Below are positions 9,171 to 16,441 of a stretch of DNA of 64,000 nucleotides, piece by piece (the first letter of the stretch is position 1; each line of letters opens with the position of its first letter). The notes below the pieces were generated by a model that ran no database searches, was not told the origin of the DNA, and worked only from the letters and a program-made list of their open reading frames with translations. This DNA comes from an uncultured Ilyobacter sp. (lineage in GTDB: Bacteria; Fusobacteriota; Fusobacteriia; Fusobacteriales; Fusobacteriaceae), in contig NZ_OY764864.1 of assembly GCF_963668515.1 (NCBI RefSeq), forward strand, positions 744,001 through 808,000. Direction: 5' to 3'. Both the position numbers and the translations under genes were made by a program.

Positions 9171-11243
9171 GTGAAGATCCTATTGGAAATAGGTATGGAA
9201 GAGATACCTGCTAGGTTTTTGAAGCCTGCGCTAAATGATATAGAAAAATATATTAAAAAGGAATTTGAGAGTCAAAGAGTAAACTTTGAAACCCTTAAAA
9301 CTTTTGGAACTCCTAGAAGGCTAGTTCTTTTGGTTGACGGAGTTTCAGAAAGACAAGAAGACCTTGATATTGTAAATACGGGTCCTGCAAAGGAAGTCGC
9401 CTATGATGTGAATGGTGAACTCACAAGAGCTGGTGTTGGATTTGCAAAATCCCAGGGGATAGATCCAACTGACCTAGAGATTTTAGAAACCCCTAAGGGT
9501 GAATATATTGCTGTAAGAAAATTTGTAGAGGGAAAAGATACAAAAGAGCTTCTTCCTGAATTTTTGAAAAACCTAATTACAGGACTTACATTCCAAAAGT
9601 CTATGAAATGGTCTGATTTAAATATGAGGTTTGCAAGACCTGTACAGTGGTTTTTGGCAATGGCAGATGATGAATTGATAGAATTTGAAATAGAAGGAAT
9701 AAAAAGTGCCCTAAAGTCAAAGGGACATAGATTTTTTGGTGAGGATTTTGAAGTCTCTTCAATTGAAGAGTATTTTACAAAACTTAAAGAAAACAATGTA
9801 ATAGTAGATATAGAAGAAAGAAAACAGATGATTCTCGATATGATACAGGAAAAATGTACCAAGACAGGGGAACAGGTACTTATCGAACCTGATCTACTAG
9901 ATGAGGTGACAAACCTCATAGAGTATCCTTACCCTATAGTTGGAACTTTTAACTCAGAATTTTTAGAGGTTCCTCAGGAAGTTCTAATTATATCCATGCA
10001 GGTTCATCAGAGATATTTCCCTATTTTAGATGATAAGGGTAAACTTTTACCTAAATTTGTAGTTATCAGAAATGGTATAACTTCTTCTGAGCATGTGAGA
10101 AAAGGTAATGAGAAAGTTTTATCTGCAAGACTTTCTGATGCCAGATTCTTTTATCAGGAAGATCAGAAAAAATCTCTTGAGGAGTTTGTAGAGAAACTGT
10201 CTACTGTGGTATTCCAAAAAGATCTAGGAACAATAGCTCAAAAGATCTCAAGAAGTAAAAAACTGGCTGAATATATGACTGGAAAGCTAGCCTTGAATGA
10301 TTCAAAAGAAGATATCATGAGGACTATTCACCTTGCAAAGGCTGACCTTGTCTCTAACATGATAGGAGAAAAAGAGTTTACAAAACTCCAAGGGTTTATG
10401 GGAGCAGATTATGCCCTCAAGGCAGGAGAGAAGGAGACGGTTTCTAAGGGTATAGAGGAGCATTACTATCCAAGATACCAGGGGGACAAGCTTCCTCAGG
10501 GTATAGAGGGAGTGATAGCAGGTATTTGTGACAGAATGGATACCCTGGTAGGATGTTTTGGCATAGGTATGACCCCTAGCGGTTCTAAAGATCCGTTTGC
10601 CTTAAGAAGGGCCTCACTCGCCATTGTAAATATTATTTTGAATTCAAAACTTGTGATATCCTTAGAAGAGCTCATTTCTAAAATGCTCGATATTTTAGAA
10701 GAGGACAATGTTCTCAAGAAACCTAAAAAAGATGTATTAAATGAGCTGATGGAATTTTTCAGGCAGAGAGCTATAAATGTCTTTGTTGATAAGGGGCACA
10801 GGAAAGATGTAATCAGTGCCGTCCTTAGCATAGATTGCGATGTTCTTCTAGAGGCCTCTGAAAAAATAGAAACACTGGAAAAAGTTTCTAAGGAAGAGGG
10901 ATTTAATGACCTGGTACTTCTTTTAAAAAGAGTAGGAAATATCTCTAAGGATCACCTTGAAAAAACAATTTCAACTGATCTACTTGTGGAAGATGCTGAA
11001 AAAGAACTGCATAAATTTTATGTGGATCTTGACTCAAAAACAGAATTAAATCTTCAAACTAAATCTTATGAGGAATTCTTTAGAAATATCCTGGCTGGTA
11101 AAGATGTAATAAACAGATTTTTTGACAGGGTAATGGTAATGGACAAAGATCAATCATTAAAAAATAATAGACTTTCTCTTTTGAAATCTTTAAATGAGAT
11201 ATTCAACAGAGTGGCTAAATTAAATTTGATCGAAGAAAAATAA
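9171..11243 (+). CDS. glyS: Glycine--tRNA ligase, beta subunit
   Basis: Beta chain of the bacterial heterotetrameric GlyRS, 690 aa, opening with the typical LLEIGMEEIPARFL. The FARPVQWFLAM and GMTPSGSKDPFALRRA motifs are present, and the C-terminus is the DALR-like tRNA-binding domain. The start is GTG with GAAAGGAGA 8 nt upstream. A strong terminator follows, so this is the end of the tex-to-glyS unit. Its position before a region with a glycine riboswitch is suggestive but may be coincidence. Confidence 0.97.
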   Translation: MKILLEIGMEEIPARFLKPALNDIEKYIKKEFESQRVNFETLKTFGTPRRLVLLVDGVSERQEDLDIVNTGPAKEVAYDVNGELTRAGVGFAKSQGIDPTDLEILETPKGEYIAVRKFVEGKDTKELLPEFLKNLITGLTFQKSMKWSDLNMRFARPVQWFLAMADDELIEFEIEGIKSALKSKGHRFFGEDFEVSSIEEYFTKLKENNVIVDIEERKQMILDMIQEKCTKTGEQVLIEPDLLDEVTNLIEYPYPIVGTFNSEFLEVPQEVLIISMQVHQRYFPILDDKGKLLPKFVVIRNGITSSEHVRKGNEKVLSARLSDARFFYQEDQKKSLEEFVEKLSTVVFQKDLGTIAQKISRSKKLAEYMTGKLALNDSKEDIMRTIHLAKADLVSNMIGEKEFTKLQGFMGADYALKAGEKETVSKGIEEHYYPRYQGDKLPQGIEGVIAGICDRMDTLVGCFGIGMTPSGSKDPFALRRASLAIVNIILNSKLVISLEELISKMLDILEEDNVLKKPKKDVLNELMEFFRQRAINVFVDKGHRKDVISAVLSIDCDVLLEASEKIETLEKVSKEEGFNDLVLLLKRVGNISKDHLEKTISTDLLVEDAEKELHKFYVDLDSKTELNLQTKSYEEFFRNILAGKDVINRFFDRVMVMDKDQSLKNNRLSLLKSLNEIFNRVAKLNLIEEK

Positions 11244-11245
11244 TA

Positions 11246-11276
11246 AAGGTGTCTTAGGACGCCTTTTTTTATTTTT
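11246..11276 (+). terminator. Rho-independent terminator after glyS
   Basis: AAGGTGTC (11246-11253) pairs with GACGCCTT (11258-11265) over a 4-nt loop, followed by T7-A-T6. Confidence 0.9.
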
Positions 11277-11280
11277 TCGG

Positions 11281-11689
11281 TGAAAAAAATCAAATTATTT
11301 TTAAAAAAATTTTTTTTTATCTGTATCAAATAATTGGTATTGATCTTTAGATATTATCAATTAAAAGGTAATGGAATTTTTATTAAATTTATAAAAATTA
11401 GACTGATTTTTTGAAGTGAAACAGCGTTTAACGCCTGTTAATCTTGGAGTCTAACAATTTATAAACCTAAATTTTTAATGAATTTTTTCGAAAAATCCAG
11501 AAAAATTGCTATAATGCGAGGAGTTATTTATTAAAATTTTTTAACTTGACGTTAATGGTCTATAACTGCTATTATACATACAAGTTCTTCTAGGAAGGAC
11601 AAAGTTATAAAAAACAGTAAAAAGTTTCGGAAATAAAAATAAAAGTTGTGATGTAAGACTGTCACAAAAGTATAGAGGAGAGAAATACT
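11281..11689 (+). other. AT-rich region and promoter upstream of the threonine leader
   Basis: There is no gene. A poly-A/poly-T tract follows the glyS terminator. A short imperfect hairpin with arms AACAG/CTGTT lies near 11420-11440. TATAAT at 11510-11515 has only a weak -35. The best promoter is at 11546-11575. A purine-rich leader then runs to the leader peptide. Confidence 0.5.
11546..11575 (+). promoter_or_regulatory. Predicted promoter for the threonine leader transcript
   Basis: TTGACG (11546-11551), an 18-bp spacer and TATTAT (11570-11575). Transcription would begin near 11582, about 108 nt before the leader peptide. Confidence 0.65.
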
Positions 11690-11731
11690 ATGTTTAGACT
11701 AACTATAACCACCACCATAATTATTATGTAG
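11690..11731 (+). CDS. thrL: Thr/Ile-rich leader peptide of the threonine operon
   Basis: A 13-codon reading frame, MFRLTITTTIIIM, with four Thr and four Ile codons. A good site (GAGGAG, 9 nt spacing) precedes the ATG. The composition matches the logic of the enterobacterial thr leader, where Thr- and Ile-tRNA shortage stalls the ribosome. Its stop codon overlaps the first base of a 13-bp hairpin (11731-11765). A 17-bp terminator follows at 11824-11863, and the downstream operon makes threonine, the precursor of isoleucine. Confidence 0.85.
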   Translation: MFRLTITTTIIIM

Positions 11732-11863
11732 GGTTTGTAATCAGAATTTCCGCTGATTCAGACCCATTTTGGAATAATAAAAATGTGGGATTTTTCTAAG
11801 TGGGATAGAGTCTATAAGTTGTCAAAAGCCCGTTTAGAACCTAGGTTCTAAACGGGCTTTTTT
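11731..11863 (+). promoter_or_regulatory. Attenuator of the threonine leader, with mutually exclusive hairpins
   Basis: Stem 1:2 joins 11731-11744 to 11753-11765 with one bulge. Segment 2 can instead use CCCATTTT (11763-11770) to pair with AAAATGTGGG (11780-11789). That third segment can extend as GGGATTTT (11787-11794) to pair with AAAAGCCC (11824-11831), the 5' arm of the terminator, with one mismatch. The terminator pairs 11824-11840 with 11845-11861 (17 bp, loop CTAG) and ends in a T-run. A ribosome stalled on Thr codons would favour 1:2 and antitermination; one reaching the stop would mask segment 1 and favour termination. The antiterminator is much weaker than the terminator, so this folding is a hypothesis. 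Confidence 0.65.
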
Positions 11864-11864
11864 A
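11824..11864 (+). terminator. Strong terminator of the threonine attenuator
   Basis: A perfect palindromic stem, AAAAGCCCGTTTAGAAC against its complement, with loop CTAG and a T6 run. It lies 93 nt after the leader-peptide stop and 470 nt before asd, so readthrough here is needed for the upstream promoter to reach the operon. Confidence 0.92.
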
Positions 11865-12007
11865 TAAATTAAATATTAATAACCTCATCAGACAGTGAGA
11901 AATTTCAGCCCCATAAACTTCATGTTAATAAAGGGCTAAAGCTGCAGTGATTAAAGATAAATTTTATCAGAGTGAACAAAATAGTGTTAAAGAAATAAAA
12001 AAAACTT

Positions 12008-12036
12008 TTGACATTTCTTTGAAAATCTATTATTAT
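12008..12036 (+). promoter_or_regulatory. Second promoter, immediately upstream of the glycine riboswitch
   Basis: A perfect TTGACA (12008-12013) with TATTAT at 12031-12036 (17-bp spacer). An overlapping TATAAT at 12034-12039 would give 20 bp. This promoter would make transcripts that bypass the Thr/Ile attenuator but still pass the riboswitch. Confidence 0.65.
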
Positions 12037-12084
12037 AATGTTCAATACGGTAAATAATTGTCGAGTCATTGACAGCTTAATATA

Positions 12085-12300
12085 ATCGGATGAAGGTATA
12101 GGGAGAGAGCTGCTAAAGCAGCCACCGAAGAAGTAAATCTTTCAGGTAAATGGACCTATGCTGGACGAACCTCAGGAGAGAACTGTTTGATCAGTCACCG
12201 AAGGAGTAACACTCTCAGGTAGAAGGACAGAGGAAAACCCACGCATTATTTTGGCGTATGGATTGTTTTCTTGAGGTTACATTTTTGTAACCTCTTTTTA
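12085..12300 (+). promoter_or_regulatory. Tandem glycine riboswitch with terminator upstream of asd
   Basis: Two glycine aptamers are recognisable from their conserved cores. Aptamer 1 has P1 arms GTATAGG (12096-12102)/CCTATGC (12155-12161) and the core CACCGAAGAAGTAAATC with TTTCAGGTAAA. The linker is GGACGAAC. Aptamer 2 has P1 arms CCTC (12170-12173)/GAGG (12230-12233) and the core CACCGAAGGAGTAA with CTCTCAGGTAGAAGGAC. GGATGAA at 12088-12094 fits the known leader part of the kink-turn. A terminator follows at 12273-12299. AACCTC at 12168-12173 can pair with GAGGTT of the terminator 5' arm, which predicts an OFF switch. Glycine riboswitches usually sit before glycine cleavage or transport genes; here the next genes make threonine. 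Confidence 0.93.
12273..12299 (+). terminator. Terminator of the glycine riboswitch expression platform
   Basis: GAGGTTAC (12273-12280) pairs with GTAACCTC (12287-12294) over a 6-nt loop, then TTTTT. It is 32 nt before the asd start. Confidence 0.88.
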
Positions 12301-12331
12301 TATATTTAAATTTTTTTAGGGGGGATTATCA

Positions 12332-13306
12332 ATGAGTTATGTTGTAGCGGTAGTTGGGGCAACTGGTATGGTAGGAAGAAAAATGTTACAGGTACTTGAA
12401 GAAAAAGAGTTTCCTGTTAAAGAGATAAAGCTTTTAGCTTCAGCCAGGTCAGCTGGTAAAAAGATGACTTTCAGAGGTAAAGAAGTAGCTGTAGAGGAGC
12501 TCAAACCCGAAAGTTTCGTAGGTGTGGATGTTGCATTATTTTCCGCCGGTGGAGAAACAAGTAAAAAGTTTGCTCCTGAAGCGGCAGAAAGGGGAGCTAT
12601 CGTAGTAGATAACTCAAGTGCATGGAGAATGACAGAAGGGGTTCCGCTAGTGGTACCTGAAGTAAATCCAGAGGCTATAAAAGAGAGTAAGATAATAGCA
12701 AATCCAAACTGCTCAACAACACAGTGTGTACTTCCTCTAAAAGTGGTCCAAGATCTATTTGGACTAAAAAGAGTGGTCTACAGCACTTATCAGGCTGTCT
12801 CAGGGTCTGGAAGAGATGGTATAGAGGAGTTAAAAGAGGGGAAAAGATTTTACCCTTATCAGATAAAAAATAACTGTCTTCCACATATAGATGTATTTTT
12901 AGATAATGGCTACACAAAAGAAGAAGAGAAGATGATTAATGAAACTAGAAAGATTCTTGAAGTTCCAGAGTTGCCGATAACTGCAACTTGTGTAAGAGTA
13001 CCTGTACTCAACTGTCACGGAGTTTCAATAAACGTAGAAACAGAATCAGAAGTTGATATTCAGAAATTAAGAGAAGCAATACAAGATTTTCCAGGAGTTG
13101 TGCTATATGACGACCCTAAGAATAATGTATACCCATTGGCTTCAGAATCAGACGGAAAAAATGAAGTATTTGTAGGAAGACTTAGAAAAGATCCAAGTAT
13201 AAAAAATGGTCTTAATATGTGGGTCGTATCAGACAACCTTAGAAAAGGTGCAGCAACAAACACCGTACAAATAGCAGAGGTACTTGCAAAAGGGGGAAAA
13301 ATATGA
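12332..13306 (+). CDS. asd: Aspartate-semialdehyde dehydrogenase
   Basis: A 324-aa NADP-dependent enzyme that reduces aspartyl phosphate to aspartate semialdehyde, the branch point of lysine and threonine/methionine synthesis. The N-terminal Rossmann motif is VVGATGMVGRKML. The catalytic Cys is in NPNCSTTQCV and the active-site region is YQAVSGSGRDG. The ATG has an AGGGGGG site. It is the first gene of the threonine operon, directly behind the riboswitch terminator, and overlaps hom by 4 nt. Confidence 0.96.
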   Translation: MSYVVAVVGATGMVGRKMLQVLEEKEFPVKEIKLLASARSAGKKMTFRGKEVAVEELKPESFVGVDVALFSAGGETSKKFAPEAAERGAIVVDNSSAWRMTEGVPLVVPEVNPEAIKESKIIANPNCSTTQCVLPLKVVQDLFGLKRVVYSTYQAVSGSGRDGIEELKEGKRFYPYQIKNNCLPHIDVFLDNGYTKEEEKMINETRKILEVPELPITATCVRVPVLNCHGVSINVETESEVDIQKLREAIQDFPGVVLYDDPKNNVYPLASESDGKNEVFVGRLRKDPSIKNGLNMWVVSDNLRKGAATNTVQIAEVLAKGGKI

Positions 13307-14256
13307 AATTAGGTGTAATAGGACTAGGTACTGTAGGTGAAGGAGTCTTAAAAATTCTTACAGTTGAAAAAGATAGATTAGAGGCTATGTTTGGAGAAAA
13401 AATCGAAGTAGTAAAAGTATGCGACATTGAGGAGAAAAATTTTCCATTTGGTAAATTTAATTTTACGAATAACTATAAAGAGATAATAGAAGACGAAGAG
13501 ATTCATACAGTTGTAGAATTAATTGGTGGTGTGGGAATAGCTTTTGAGATAGCAAAGGAGATACTGGGGTCAGGAAGAAACTTAGTATGTGCAAATAAGC
13601 ACCTTATAGCTACTCACGGAAAAGAGTTATTTGCCCTTGCGGAAAAAAATGATGTTAAGTTTTTCTTTGAGGCAGCAGTTGCAGGAGGAATTCCAGTTGT
13701 AACGCCGCTTAAAGAGGGGCTTTTTCCAAATAGGTTTGAAAGAATAAGAGGAATATTAAACGGTACTTGCAACTACATGCTCTCTAAAATGGAAGAGGGG
13801 ATGAGTTATGAGGAAGCACTTGAAGATGCCCAGGAAAAAGGTTATGCAGAAGCGGATCCTACATTTGACGTAGCAGGTATAGATACAGGACATAAAATCA
13901 GTGTTCTAGCATATCTGGCATGGGGAGAACTAAAGGAGTTTTCATCAATCCCTATAACAGGAATTGATAAACTCACTAAGGAAGATATAGAAAAAGCCAA
14001 GGCAGAAGGAAAAAGGTACAAACTTTTAGGAGAAGCATTTAAAGAAGATGGGAAGCTGACAGTAAAAGTGTCACCACAGCTAATTGAAAGCACTGAACTT
14101 CTCTACGATGTAGGGGGAGTTTACAACGCCGTGGAGATAGACGGCTCTTATACAGGTAAAACAATATTCTTCGGAGAGGGAGCAGGAATGGACGCAACTG
14201 CTTCAGCTGTAGTATCTGACATATATAAAGTTTTAGCCAGTCGTTCTTGGAATTAA
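13303..14256 (+). CDS. hom: Homoserine dehydrogenase, short form without ACT domain
   Basis: A 317-aa enzyme converting aspartate semialdehyde to homoserine. It has the nucleotide-binding GVIGLGTVGEGVL, the ANKHLIA segment, the catalytic region GGIPVV and the GTCNYMLSKM motif. Many bacterial Hom proteins are about 430 aa with a C-terminal ACT domain for threonine feedback. This one ends after the catalytic domain, so allosteric control here is probably weaker and RNA-level control more important (inference). Its ATG overlaps the asd stop (ATGA). Confidence 0.95.
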   Translation: MKLGVIGLGTVGEGVLKILTVEKDRLEAMFGEKIEVVKVCDIEEKNFPFGKFNFTNNYKEIIEDEEIHTVVELIGGVGIAFEIAKEILGSGRNLVCANKHLIATHGKELFALAEKNDVKFFFEAAVAGGIPVVTPLKEGLFPNRFERIRGILNGTCNYMLSKMEEGMSYEEALEDAQEKGYAEADPTFDVAGIDTGHKISVLAYLAWGELKEFSSIPITGIDKLTKEDIEKAKAEGKRYKLLGEAFKEDGKLTVKVSPQLIESTELLYDVGGVYNAVEIDGSYTGKTIFFGEGAGMDATASAVVSDIYKVLASRSWN

Positions 14257-14274
14257 TACGAGGGGGTAAGGAGA

Positions 14275-15483
14275 ATGGCGTTAATAGTACAGAAATTTGG
14301 TGGAACAAGCGTAAAAGACACTGAGAGGCTGCAGGAAGTAGCTAAGTGGGTAGTTAAAAATAAAGAAGAGGGCAACAAAATGGTGGTAGTTGTATCTGCA
14401 CCTGGAGGCATGACTGATTCTCTTATAAAAAGAGCGCAAGAGGTTAACAGCAGTCCTAAAGGAAGAGAGCTAGATATGTTACTCTCTGTGGGAGAACAAA
14501 TATCAGCTGCACTTCTTTCAATGGCAATAGAACAGCTTGGACACAAAGCCATCTCTTTTACAGGACCACAAGTAGGAATAAAAACGACTAATGATTTTAA
14601 TAATGCAAAGATACTAGATATATCATCTGAAAAAATAATGGAAAAACTAAACAGTGACCATGTGGTTATAATAACAGGATTTCAAGGTGTAGATGAAAAG
14701 GGGAATATAACTACCCTTGGAAGAGGGGGATCGGATACAACTGCTGTAGCTGTGGGGGCAGCTATATCTGCAGACCAGGTAGAAATATATACTGATGTAG
14801 ATGGTATATACACAGCTGATCCGAGAGTGGTAAAAAATGCTGGAAAGATACCTCAGGTATCTTTCACAGAGATGATAGAGATGGCAGGGAAAGGAGCTAA
14901 AGTCCTCCACTGCAGAAGTGTGGAACTAGCTGCTAAATATGGGATCGATATTCATTTGAGATCGGCGTTTACATGGGAAGAAGGAACTTGGGTAAAGGGG
15001 GATGAAGAAATGGAAAAAGCAACGGTAAGAGGGATAACACATGTCAAAGGACTTGCTAAATTGACTATAACTCAGCTTGAAAGTAATAATTATCTAAGCG
15101 ATGTAATGGATATATTAGAAGATAGGGAAGTTGACATAAGACTAGTAAATCAAGGACTTAATCCTTCTGGACATTTTGAAATCTCCTTCCTTTTAGAAGA
15201 AAAAGAGGCAGTAAGAGTTTCTAAACTTATCGAAGAAAAGCTGGGAAACAAGGAGAATATAAATGTAAAACTGAACTTAGGAATGGTCTCTGCCATAGGT
15301 ATAGGGGTTCGTTCCAACAAGCTTCAGGGAAGTATAATGAGAATACTTAATAACAACGGAATAAAACCAAAAATGATGTCTTCTTCTGAAACAAGTCTTT
15401 CTTATGTTGTAGCAGAAGAAAATGTAGATAAATTAAAAAGGCTGATGCATGACAAACTTATAGAAAAAAGCCTTTCTGCCTAA
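14275..15483 (+). CDS. lysC: Aspartate kinase
   Basis: A 402-aa monofunctional aspartokinase that phosphorylates aspartate, the first step of the pathway. The N-terminus has the KFGGTSVKD signature. The kinase domain includes VVSAPGGMTD and GRGGSDTTAVA, followed by a regulatory C-terminus of two ACT domains (about 265-400). An internal start for a separate beta subunit, known in some Firmicutes aspartokinases, cannot be judged by eye. It lies 18 nt after hom. The ACT domains make it the likely allosteric control point of this operon. Confidence 0.96.
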   Translation: MALIVQKFGGTSVKDTERLQEVAKWVVKNKEEGNKMVVVVSAPGGMTDSLIKRAQEVNSSPKGRELDMLLSVGEQISAALLSMAIEQLGHKAISFTGPQVGIKTTNDFNNAKILDISSEKIMEKLNSDHVVIITGFQGVDEKGNITTLGRGGSDTTAVAVGAAISADQVEIYTDVDGIYTADPRVVKNAGKIPQVSFTEMIEMAGKGAKVLHCRSVELAAKYGIDIHLRSAFTWEEGTWVKGDEEMEKATVRGITHVKGLAKLTITQLESNNYLSDVMDILEDREVDIRLVNQGLNPSGHFEISFLLEEKEAVRVSKLIEEKLGNKENINVKLNLGMVSAIGIGVRSNKLQGSIMRILNNNGIKPKMMSSSETSLSYVVAEENVDKLKRLMHDKLIEKSLSA

Positions 15484-15501
15484 GATGGAGGTCGGTAAAC
15501 A

Positions 15502-16431
15502 GTGGCTGTTTATACTAAATTGAGCGATGACTATATAAAGAATATATTGAAAAATTACTCCTTTAAAGAGATAGACAGGATAGAGGAGATATCTGAGGGA
15601 ATATTAAATACTAACTATTTTATAGAGGGTGACAAAGGCAAATTTATTTTTAGAATATTAGAGGGTGAGAGAAATTATACAGAAGAGGCAAAAGAACTTG
15701 AATTCCTAGAATATCTTAATTCAAATGGATTTCCATGTCCCACAGCTATAAAAAATGTTTTAGGAGAAAATTATACATTTATAGATGGGAAAATGGCTTC
15801 TGTATTTACCTTTATAGAGGGAGAAAAAGTAAAGTCTATAAATGAAAATAATATGAAAGAGATAGGCCAAAAGCTAGGAAAAATGCACAATCTCCTAAAA
15901 GACAGGGATATAACAAGAAATAGGAAAATAGATATGCAGTATTTTTATAATATAATATCAAAAGCTGATCTCAGAGAGATACTTAAAGATGATTACGATT
16001 TTATTATGAAATACTATGAAAGGGCATCTAAAGTAGATTACTCAAATCTCCCCTTTGGTATAATTCACAATGATATTTTTCCTGACAATGTTTTTATGCA
16101 AGGTGAGGAAATCTCGGGGATAATAGATTTCAACGATTGTCTTAGGGGACCACTCATTCTGGATTTGGCAATAGTTATAAGTTTTTGGATAAGAAACAGA
16201 GGCTTTTCAGATGAAGTTGAAAATCAATTGACTAAAGTATTTTTAAACGCCTATGAGACTGAGAGAAAAATAACCAAAGAAGAGATGGAGCTTATGGATG
16301 AAGCTCTCATAAGAATAGCTCTTACTTTTATATTTTTGAGAGTTAATAAATTTCATGTAGAAGACAACAGCAGTGTAAATATGGAGTTTAAAAATTACAG
16401 AGATCTCCTTCCATTGCTGAGATATTTCTAA
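15502..16431 (+). CDS. thrB: Homoserine kinase, ThrB2 (aminoglycoside phosphotransferase fold)
   Basis: A 309-aa kinase of the APH/choline-kinase fold that phosphorylates homoserine. It is not the GHMP-type ThrB of E. coli. Key features are GILNTNYFIEGDKGKFIFRI at the N-lobe, the catalytic HNDIFPDNVF (H-x-D-x4-N), and IIDFNDC as the metal-binding DFG-like element. The start is GTG with GGAGG upstream. It lies 18 nt after lysC and 10 nt before thrC, which supports the specific substrate within this broad family. Confidence 0.92.
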   Translation: MAVYTKLSDDYIKNILKNYSFKEIDRIEEISEGILNTNYFIEGDKGKFIFRILEGERNYTEEAKELEFLEYLNSNGFPCPTAIKNVLGENYTFIDGKMASVFTFIEGEKVKSINENNMKEIGQKLGKMHNLLKDRDITRNRKIDMQYFYNIISKADLREILKDDYDFIMKYYERASKVDYSNLPFGIIHNDIFPDNVFMQGEEISGIIDFNDCLRGPLILDLAIVISFWIRNRGFSDEVENQLTKVFLNAYETERKITKEEMELMDEALIRIALTFIFLRVNKFHVEDNSSVNMEFKNYRDLLPLLRYF

Positions 16432-16441
16432 GGAGGAAAAA

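Noticed and set aside
11865-12300. Lysine riboswitch or T-box as the control of asd/lysC
   Set aside because: Lysine control would be the usual guess, but the cores match the glycine riboswitch and no T-box sequence or specifier loop is seen.
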